Positions 5,536 through 10,762 of a stretch of 10,762 nt of DNA are shown piece by piece. The notes beneath the pieces were generated by a model, which did not search any database, was not told the origin of the DNA, and was given only the letters and a program-made list of their open reading frames with translations. The translations under genes were made by a program, and so were the position numbers. Origin of the DNA: GWB1-38-13 sp964608405 (GTDB lineage: Bacteria; Patescibacteriota; Microgenomatia; UBA8517); assembly GCA_964608405.1 (NCBI GenBank), contig CAZSNC010000022.1:1-10762 (forward strand). Direction: 5' to 3'. Within the stretch, counting starts at the first letter, position 1. Every line of letters begins with the position of its first letter.

Positions 5536-6533
5536 ATGGTTAAAATGCGGGATTTCAATTATATGTGGCTGGAAAGGCAGCATAAAAAGGAAGGAAAAGA
5601 TAAAGAGAGTGCAGGTATATCTTCCGATCAGACTGACGCCTCCACCTTCTCGGAAAAAGACACGATAGATGGTTACGAGGAAGTTAGCCCCCAAGACTTA
5701 ATCATGGAAGGAAAAACGATTAAATCTCAGTATAAAGCAGGGAAGGTACTAAAACACAGCGGTACATTTATATTTATAGTTTCTTTGACGGCGACTCTGA
5801 TTATTTTGCTTCCTTTTCTCGGTATCGGTACAAACAATCGAACGGTACAAAACAATGTAACACCTACGGTAAAGGTTGAAAGTGAAGACGTTGAGGCAAA
5901 AGTGATTAAAGAGGCGACCGCATTAGGGCTTGATGCCAGATATTCGATATATGTTCCCAAAATAAATGCCAAATCAAAAATTATNNNNNNNNNNNNNNNN
6001 NNNNNNNNNNNNNNNNNNNNNNNNNNNNNNNNNNNNNNNNNNNNNNNNNNNNNNNNNNNNNNNNNNNNNNNNNNNNNNNNNNNNTTGATGCCAGATATTC
6101 GATATATGTTCCCAAAATAAATGCCAAATCAAAAATTATCGAAAATGTTGATATGGAAAACCAGAAAGAATATTTAGATGCGTTGAAGAAGGGGGTGGCA
6201 CATGGCAAAGGGACATATTTTCCGGGGCAGGGAGGTAATATTTTTCTTTTCTCCCACTCCGTTTCGGCTCCGGAGTATATCAAGGCCTACAACGCGGTAT
6301 TTTACGATCTGAAGAACTTGGAAAAAGGTGACGAAATAATCATTTACTTTTCAGGTAAAAAATATATTTATGGGGTGAGTGAGGAAGTGATTACATCTCC
6401 TTCCGACGTTTCTTTTCTGACTAAAGATTATGTGGGAGAAGCTCTAATTCTTCAAACCTGTGATCCGCCCGGGACAACCTTGCGCAGATTATTGGTAATA
6501 GCAAAGCTAAAGAGTGAATCTTTACCCCGTTGA
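5536..6533 (+). CDS. Membrane-anchored sortase, split by an assembly gap
   Basis: As printed, the frame runs into 100 N and breaks. Joining base 5984 directly to base 6140 (dropping the N and one copy of the flanking 55-bp duplicate) gives one frame of 280 residues, and residue 150 becomes a normal Ile codon. The joined protein has a polar cytoplasmic N-terminus (1-72), one membrane segment (about 76-97) and an extracellular sortase domain (about 133-278). Catalytic residues are visible: His189 in FLFSHS, Cys257 in LILQTC (matching the TLxTC motif) and Arg265 or Arg266 in TLRRL. Sortases are transpeptidases that cut LPXTG-type signals and link the protein to the envelope. The preceding gene encodes an LPTTG protein, its probable substrate. 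The SHS in place of the common GHR or GHT is a variant. The class (D- or E-like) is uncertain. Confidence 0.88.
5930..6139 (+). repeat. Identical 55-bp copies flanking the N gap (assembly artefact)
   Basis: Bases 5930-5984 and 6085-6139 are identical over 55 bp and directly abut the N run on either side. This is the pattern left when two contigs sharing a k-mer overlap are scaffolded but not merged. Collapsing the copies restores the sortase frame, which a real duplication would not do. Confidence 0.9.
5985..6084. other. Scaffold gap of exactly 100 N
   Basis: One hundred unknown bases, a common default placeholder length. Given the flanking duplicate, the true gap is probably zero or negative. 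Confidence 0.95.
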
Positions 6534-6559
6534 CAACATCATCTTATTACCTATACAAT
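6530..6559 (+). promoter_or_regulatory. Promoter of rho overlapping the sortase stop codon
   Basis: A perfect TTGACA (6530-6535) includes the sortase TGA stop. It is followed after 18 nt by TACAAT (6554-6559), or after 16 nt by TATACA (6552-6557). Transcription would start near 6566 and leave a leader of about 79 nt before the rho ATG. A second, weaker extended -10 (TG-A-TATTTT, 6624-6632) lies 12 nt before the ATG. Confidence 0.55.
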
Positions 6560-6644
6560 ACAGACGGAATTGAGAGAGGTTTACTTCTATCCCAATGACG
6601 AGACTTCCTTAAGATAATAAAAATGATATTTTGATTTTTTGCGT

Positions 6645-7958
6645 ATGGTAGTAAAAACTAAAATTGATCCGACTGTTTCCGCTGAACCCGAAGATATGGT
6701 TAGGGAATCCGATGTAAAGACGCTTGTCGGAGAAAAACCAGCCGTGGATGCTTCCAGTTATACGATGCCAGATAACTCTTATTCTTACGACAGAAATATT
6801 CCGGATGCAAACCTTCCGACGGAATTTGTACAGGGTGTTTTGGATATCGCAAATGAAGGTTCGGGACTACTGCGCCCCAATTACTCATCCTCGAACCACG
6901 ACATCTACATTTCCTCATCACAGATAAGAAGGTTTAATTTAAGGGTTGGCGATCTTGTCGGCGGACAGGCGAGAAGTCCAAAAGACAATGAAAGATATTG
7001 GGGATTATTAAAAGTGGAGACGGTAAACGGCATTGATGTTGAAAAACTGCAAAATCGCCCGGATTTTGACGGTATGACTGCAATCTACCCGGATAAAAGG
7101 ATTGATTTAACAACCGGTGCGGAGCCTTTGACGACACGTGTTATTGATTTAATATCTCCTATTGGTTTCGGACAGCGCGGACTTATCGTTTCACCTCCCA
7201 AAGCAGGCAAAACATGGCTTTTGAAAGATATGATTTCAGGAATCGGAAAAAACTATCCCGAAAACGGCAAACAGGAAATTAAAGTTCACCTGATGGCCGT
7301 TCTTATAGGGGAAAGGCCGGAGGAGGTCACCGATATCAAAAGGGTAATGAACGAGGTAACCGGTGGACTTGGTGAAGTTGCAGCGAGTAATTTTGACGAG
7401 TCTCCCGAAGCACAGACAAGAGTCGGGGAACTTGCACTTGAAAGAGCCCGAAGAATGGTTGAGTTGGGGGCAAATGTTGTCATACTGTTGGACTCGATTA
7501 CGAGAATGGCAAGAGCATATAATTTAGCTCTTCCCACATCCGGAAGAACCCTTTCGGGAGGATTTGATCCGGTTGCCCTTTTTCCCGCAAAAAAGTTTTT
7601 CGGAGCGGCAAGAAAGATAGAAAACGAAGGATCGTTAACGATTATCGGCACCTGCCTTGTGGATACAGGATCGAGAATGGACGATTTGATTTATGAGGAG
7701 TTTAAAGGAACGGGTAATATGGAGTTACACCTTAATCGAAAGCTTGCCGACAGGAGAGTTTTTCCTGCAATAGATGTAACAAGATCCGGTACCAGACAGG
7801 AGGAGCTTCTGTACGGTAAAGATGTCCTGCAAAAGATATATACTCTGAGAAGAATGCTTGAAATGGTTTCCGAGGACGAAAGAACGGAGACACTCCTTGA
7901 AAGACTCAAGAAAGCCGACAGTAATGACGACTTCCTCAAAAATCTGGCTACAGGATAA
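6645..7958 (+). CDS. rho: Transcription termination factor Rho
   Basis: A 437-residue Rho from the ATG at 6645; an in-frame TTG at 6639 is less likely. Rho is a hexameric RNA-dependent ATPase/translocase that ends transcription of untranslated RNA. The first 60 or so residues are acidic, Ser-rich and apparently disordered, and I see no canonical helical Rho_N (SAP-like) subdomain. The cold-shock-like primary RNA-binding fold covers about 62-130. The ATPase core is complete: Walker A SPPKAGKT (183-190, Lys189), GERPEEVTD with the catalytic Glu, Walker B ILLDSITRMARAYN (Asp283) and the Q/R-loop stretch PTSGRTLSGGFD. The usual GFGFLR is here GSGLLR. There is no SD. The long leader could allow autoregulation, which is known for rho elsewhere; this is inference. 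The family call is secure. Confidence 0.96.
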   Translation: MVVKTKIDPTVSAEPEDMVRESDVKTLVGEKPAVDASSYTMPDNSYSYDRNIPDANLPTEFVQGVLDIANEGSGLLRPNYSSSNHDIYISSSQIRRFNLRVGDLVGGQARSPKDNERYWGLLKVETVNGIDVEKLQNRPDFDGMTAIYPDKRIDLTTGAEPLTTRVIDLISPIGFGQRGLIVSPPKAGKTWLLKDMISGIGKNYPENGKQEIKVHLMAVLIGERPEEVTDIKRVMNEVTGGLGEVAASNFDESPEAQTRVGELALERARRMVELGANVVILLDSITRMARAYNLALPTSGRTLSGGFDPVALFPAKKFFGAARKIENEGSLTIIGTCLVDTGSRMDDLIYEEFKGTGNMELHLNRKLADRRVFPAIDVTRSGTRQEELLYGKDVLQKIYTLRRMLEMVSEDERTETLLERLKKADSNDDFLKNLATG

Positions 7959-8008
7959 GTAAAAATTCGTAGCTTACTAAATCCCAAGAAACAACCCTTT
8001 CCTTGATG

Positions 8009-8017
8009 TGTTAAAAT
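8009..8017 (+). promoter_or_regulatory. Extended -10 promoter of the M23 gene
   Basis: TG (8009-8010), one base, then TAAAAT (8012-8017). No convincing -35 is visible. The start site should fall near 8024, giving a leader of about 23 nt. Confidence 0.45.
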
Positions 8018-8024
8018 GTTTACT

Positions 8025-8046
8025 TGCACCGCGAGGGTGTATTTTT
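8025..8046 (+). promoter_or_regulatory. Leader hairpin covering the SD of the M23 gene
   Basis: TTGCACC-type bases 8025-8030 pair with 8036-8041 around the loop GCGAG, followed by TTTTT and the ATG. The SD-like GAGGG (8033-8037) lies in the loop and 3' side of the stem. The hairpin would begin almost at the predicted transcript 5' end. It could mask the SD, protect the 5' end, or act as a weak terminator of rho transcripts. Confidence 0.35.
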
Positions 8047-9186
8047 ATGAACAGGTTTGTCTTTACGGCTAAAAAAGCCTTGAAGGTAATCATACATTCA
8101 ATTTTGTCGGTTATCCGCGACTTCAAACCCTTTTACAGGGATCTTTCCATTTACATATCAAATAGAGTGGAAATCTTTTTAGAGAAAATATTATTCGGTA
8201 AGGGAGTTGTTGTTACAACCCTGTATAAAAAAAGGGGAAAGTATACAAGACCGCTAATCCACTTGGGGATGAGCGGTTTGGCGGGAGTGTCGATTATTAT
8301 TGCACCTATTGTTGCACAGGAATTTCCTGGAACAACCGTTGATCCCTGGACTATTCCACAAAGTGTTACATCAGTTTCGGCATCAACCCAGGAAGTACAA
8401 ATCGAAACCAACTTTTCCGAGGATGTGAGAGGTGAAATTATTGAATACCAGGTGCAAAAAGGCGATACGGTAAGTTCGGTTGCACAGAAATTTGGAATTT
8501 CAGTTGATACAATTCGTTGGCAAAACAACCTTTCTGCAAAAGGTACGATAAAGGAGGGTCAAATACTTCAGATATTACCAATTACCGGTGTTGCCCACAC
8601 AGTTAAAAAAGGCGATACGGTTTATTCGATTGCAAAAAGGTATGATGTTGACCCTCAGGCAATAGTCAATTACCCTTTCAACTCGTTCAGCAATGATGAG
8701 ACATTCCAACTGGCAATTGGTCAGGTTGTAATCGTACCGGATGGAGTAAAGCCGGCAGAGGTTGTAACAGCACCTATCGCCAGAATCAGGCAAACGACAC
8801 CCGATGCAGGAACGATTGCTGGATCAGGGACATTTGTCTGGCCTTCGGCCGGAACGATTACACAAAGGTTTGTCTGGTACCATCAGGGGCTTGATATCGC
8901 AAACCGTGCGGCGCCGGATATTTTAGCAGCAGATTCTGGAAGAGTCCTAATTGCCGGATGGCCTGATGCAAGCGGCTATGGAAACAGAGTAATAATTGAT
9001 CACGGAAACGGCTACAGGACACTCTATGCGCATATGCAGCGGATTTATGTAGTTCCCGGACAAGGTGTAACCCGCGGAAGCGCGATAGGGAAGATGGGAT
9101 CAACCGGAAGATCAACTGGTACACACTTACATTTTGAAGTCAGTATAAACGGTGTCAGATTAAATCCTCTGGGAGTACTTCAGTAG
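8047..9186 (+). CDS. Membrane-anchored LysM/M23 metallopeptidase
   Basis: A 379-residue protein from the ATG at 8047, chosen because GAGGG lies 9 nt upstream; a GTG at 8008 in the same frame falls inside the promoter. The first 70 residues are cytoplasmic, amphipathic and basic. A membrane segment (about 71-92) acts as an uncleaved anchor or signal. Two LysM domains follow (about 132-178 and 184-233, each with KKGDTV or QKGDTV), which bind peptidoglycan. The C-terminal M23 (lysostaphin-type) domain covers about 265-375 and keeps its zinc ligands and catalytic histidines: HQGLD (His279, Asp283), YAHM (His329) and HLH (His360, His362). It should therefore be an active endopeptidase cutting peptide cross-links of peptidoglycan, acting outside the membrane. 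It follows rho by 88 nt with its own promoter. The long cytoplasmic N-terminus is unusual. Confidence 0.93.
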   Translation: MNRFVFTAKKALKVIIHSILSVIRDFKPFYRDLSIYISNRVEIFLEKILFGKGVVVTTLYKKRGKYTRPLIHLGMSGLAGVSIIIAPIVAQEFPGTTVDPWTIPQSVTSVSASTQEVQIETNFSEDVRGEIIEYQVQKGDTVSSVAQKFGISVDTIRWQNNLSAKGTIKEGQILQILPITGVAHTVKKGDTVYSIAKRYDVDPQAIVNYPFNSFSNDETFQLAIGQVVIVPDGVKPAEVVTAPIARIRQTTPDAGTIAGSGTFVWPSAGTITQRFVWYHQGLDIANRAAPDILAADSGRVLIAGWPDASGYGNRVIIDHGNGYRTLYAHMQRIYVVPGQGVTRGSAIGKMGSTGRSTGTHLHFEVSINGVRLNPLGVLQ

Positions 9187-9229
9187 ATAACAAGGAGGAA
9201 AGAAACACGAGATAATACGAGATATCCTT

Positions 9230-9973
9230 TTATGGAAGAGGCGATACAATCCGGGAGGTTGTAAACCAGATATAGATTAAAAAGATATTTCCGAGAAGGA
9301 GTAAGGCCGCGAATATTCCGAGAAAGATATTTGAGTAGTTTTTCTTGTCTTCTTTCTTGATGATGGTATTTATTCTCTTTTCGATTTCCTCTTCCGTTAA
9401 GATATTATTGTCTTTAGCTGGAACCAGGATATTTTCGGATTTACTTTCTTCTTCCTTTTGTGAATTTTCAACCGTTTCGTCTAATTGGGGTGGCTGAAGA
9501 GGGGGAGTTGCCGGTTGCGGAATTTTTTCGAAAGGGTGAAGAAGCTCAGTTGCTGGGAGCGGTTCTTCGGAGAGTGGGGTATTGTATTGAAATCCTTGAG
9601 ACTGTTGATTTTCCGGAAATGTTTGTTGATCTTTAAGCATCTCCGAGAATTCCTGCGGTGGTGTTTGTACTGTTTGTGTTGTTGGGTATGTTTCTGCTGT
9701 CGTTGGTAAAGGAACATTTGTGTTTATCGGCTCGGTTGTGGGTTCCCTACCAAGCTCTTCATTGCTTCTGCGTACAGTTTCTTCGTCTCTGGTATATCTT
9801 TTACCGAAAAGGTCGTCCAGATCGGCCTTGGAAAAATATCTGTGTCCGCCGGGGGAGCGGAGAGGTTTAATTCTCCCTTTCTTTTCCCAGCGCCTAAGCG
9901 TGTCTATTGAAATTCCTAAGTAGTCGGCGGCAGAACCGATGTTTAAAAGTCCGAGTTTTGAATCGTCGTTCAT
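9230..9973 (-). CDS. MerR-type HTH protein with C-terminal membrane anchor
   Basis: A 247-residue protein. Residues 8-58 are a MerR/excisionase-type winged HTH, with recognition helix around DTLRRWEKKG and wing SPGGHRYF. A low-complexity linker rich in Pro, Thr, Gln and Glu (about 60-185) follows, then a charged helix (EEEIEKRINTIIKKEDKK). One membrane segment (about 216-237) is followed by a ten-residue outer tail. The topology puts the DNA-binding domain in the cytoplasm, tethered to the membrane with almost nothing outside. It could be a membrane-anchored transcription regulator, a DNA-membrane tether, or a precursor released by proteolysis. No effector domain is present. It is convergent with the M23 gene (43 nt between stops) and downstream of the TPR gene. 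Domains are clear; the role is inferred. Confidence 0.88.
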   Translation of the reverse strand: MNDDSKLGLLNIGSAADYLGISIDTLRRWEKKGRIKPLRSPGGHRYFSKADLDDLFGKRYTRDEETVRRSNEELGREPTTEPINTNVPLPTTAETYPTTQTVQTPPQEFSEMLKDQQTFPENQQSQGFQYNTPLSEEPLPATELLHPFEKIPQPATPPLQPPQLDETVENSQKEEESKSENILVPAKDNNILTEEEIEKRINTIIKKEDKKNYSNIFLGIFAALLLLGNIFLIYIWFTTSRIVSPLP

Positions 9974-9989
9974 ATGTAAATCTATGCAA

Positions 9990-10018
9990 TATATATAATA
10001 TTTCCCGGTGCTTGTCCA
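9990..10018 (-). promoter_or_regulatory. Promoter of the HTH-membrane gene
   Basis: On the minus strand, TGGACA (10013-10018) and TATATA (9990-9995) are 17 nt apart. The start would be near 9983, giving a leader of about 10 nt with no SD. The AT-rich alternating tract makes the exact -10 uncertain. Confidence 0.4.
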
Positions 10019-10075
10019 GAGATAAACTGATATATAAAGATATAATGAGGTAAGTAAGTGTGTAGAAAAGTCAGC

Positions 10076-10762
10076 TTACTGTGCCACTGTCGGGGTGGGT
10101 GTGGGCGTCTCCGTGACTGAAGCTGCAGGTGGTTCACTGCCTTCCGGAAGCTCTACCTTGGGTTTAATTGCCGGTGTAGGTGTCTCCGGTGTTGTGAGAT
10201 TTTCCGTTACTTGCGGGGTAGCTGTCTTTTTCTTCGATTGGAAATCTTCAAGAGCCTTTTTTGCTACCTGGTAATCTTGAGTCTCCGGCTTTAGCAATCC
10301 GAGAACGAGGCTCATCTGTTGAATAGCCGCATCAATCTTTCCCTGCTCCTTGTAAGAGTAGGCGAGATTAAAGTGGGTATTGGGCAAATCGTTTTTCGAC
10401 GAGACGGCAAGCTCGAATATTCTCGAGGCTGTTTCATAATTCTTCGCTGAGTAATATAATCCACCGAGAGAAATTCTTGTTTGAGGATTAACAGGATCAA
10501 GTGCAACGGCTTGCGCATAAGCTTGGGCCGCAAATGTATCGGCTCCGTTGGCAAGAGAAATGATGCTTTGATATGTTTTCCCCAAAGTTTCCCAATTTTG
10601 GGCGCGCATTGGATTAAGAGCTACATTTGCTTTTGCTTCCGAGATGGACGCCTGAATTAATTGAGTAATATTGGTTCTGTCTGTATCACTAAGGTTTTTC
10701 TTTCGGGCCGTTGCATCGGCAAGTATCAAATAGATTCTTGATGAGGTGGCACGGTATCTGTC
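10076..10762 (-). CDS. TPR-repeat protein, C-terminal part, N-terminus beyond the window
   Basis: The frame is open from the right edge, so the N-terminus is missing; 228 residues are visible. A TTG at 10729 is in frame but the coding sequence clearly continues upstream of it. About three tetratricopeptide repeats cover roughly residues 65-175 of the visible part, with typical spacing (AQNWETLGKTY, TRISLGGLYY, THFNLAYSYKEQGK). A Lys-rich helix and a Pro/Thr/Glu-rich tail ending in TPTPTPTVAQ follow. TPRs are protein-protein interaction scaffolds. In related bacteria such C-termini often follow a multi-pass membrane domain such as an O-antigen-ligase-like region, but that part is not visible here. 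It is co-directional with the HTH gene, 102 nt upstream of it. Confidence 0.85.
   Translation of the reverse strand, partial: DRYRATSSRIYLILADATARKKNLSDTDRTNITQLIQASISEAKANVALNPMRAQNWETLGKTYQSIISLANGADTFAAQAYAQAVALDPVNPQTRISLGGLYYSAKNYETASRIFELAVSSKNDLPNTHFNLAYSYKEQGKIDAAIQQMSLVLGLLKPETQDYQVAKKALEDFQSKKKTATPQVTENLTTPETPTPAIKPKVELPEGSEPPAASVTETPTPTPTVAQ

Noticed and set aside
5536..6120. Reading the sortase as a frameshifted pseudogene ending just after the N run
   Set aside because: The break and the out-of-frame tail come from the 100 N plus the duplicated 55 bp; the joined frame is intact with all catalytic residues.
8025..8041. T-box-like words ACCGCG and AGGGTG before the M23 gene
   Set aside because: They occur in the reverse order to the T-box consensus, and no specifier stem or antiterminator is present.
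9192..9198. Perfect Shine-Dalgarno AAGGAGG after the M23 stop
   Set aside because: The next ATG is 33 nt away and opens only an 11-codon frame (counting its stop) inside the convergent HTH gene, so no gene is supported.
9207..9224. Direct repeat ACGAGATA twice, 10 bp apart
   Set aside because: Too short and only two copies; no basis for calling an operator.
1..10762. CRISPR arrays, tRNA or rRNA genes, insertion sequences
   Set aside because: No regular repeat-spacer pattern, no tRNA or rRNA signature, and no transposase or terminal inverted repeats were found on reading both strands.

Overview
The window looks like part of a chromosome from a Candidate Phyla Radiation (Patescibacteria) bacterium, most plausibly the Microgenomates side. 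This placement is inferred from gene content and style, not from a database match. The signs are compact AT-rich DNA, a four-repeat S1 protein, a short Rho, a Gram-positive-like surface apparatus (an LPXTG protein plus a sortase), a membrane-anchored LysM/M23 peptidase, a MerR-type HTH protein with a C-terminal membrane anchor, and a TPR protein with a Pro/Thr-rich tail. Standard stop codons, including TGA, fit every gene.

Layout. Positions 1-300 (minus) hold the N-terminal part of a Cys-rich protein, divergent from an S1-domain gene (rpsA, 427-1542). Then come a small unknown gene (about 1593-1940), radA (1976-3316) and a small unknown soluble protein (3387-3794). Positions 3795-4480 are gene-free: first a pair of inverted DnaA-box-like 9-mers and three iteron-like 12-mers, then a good promoter, a chain of stem-loops and a strong U-tract terminator, which together suggest an unrecognised non-coding RNA. 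Next come a PA14+PKD surface protein with an LPTTG sorting signal (4481-5461) and a sortase (5536-6533), then rho (6645-7958) and a LysM/M23 peptidase (8047-9186). Facing them on the minus strand are the HTH-membrane protein (9230-9973) and the end of a TPR protein (10076-10762, cut by the window edge).

Assembly warning. The sortase gene is interrupted by exactly 100 N, flanked by two identical 55-bp copies of the same sequence. Removing the N run and one copy restores a single uninterrupted 280-residue sortase, so the break is a scaffolding artefact and not a pseudogene. The window is then probably 155 bp too long.

Expression. Several starts (the left Cys-rich gene, radA, the gene at 3387 and the PA14 gene) lie only 7-9 nt downstream of a -10 hexamer and have no Shine-Dalgarno sequence, which suggests leaderless mRNAs. 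rpsA and the M23 gene instead have a leader and an SD.

Function. One block is housekeeping (translation, recombinational repair, transcription termination). The other builds the cell surface: the LPTTG protein is the obvious substrate of the sortase beside it, and the M23 protein probably remodels peptidoglycan.
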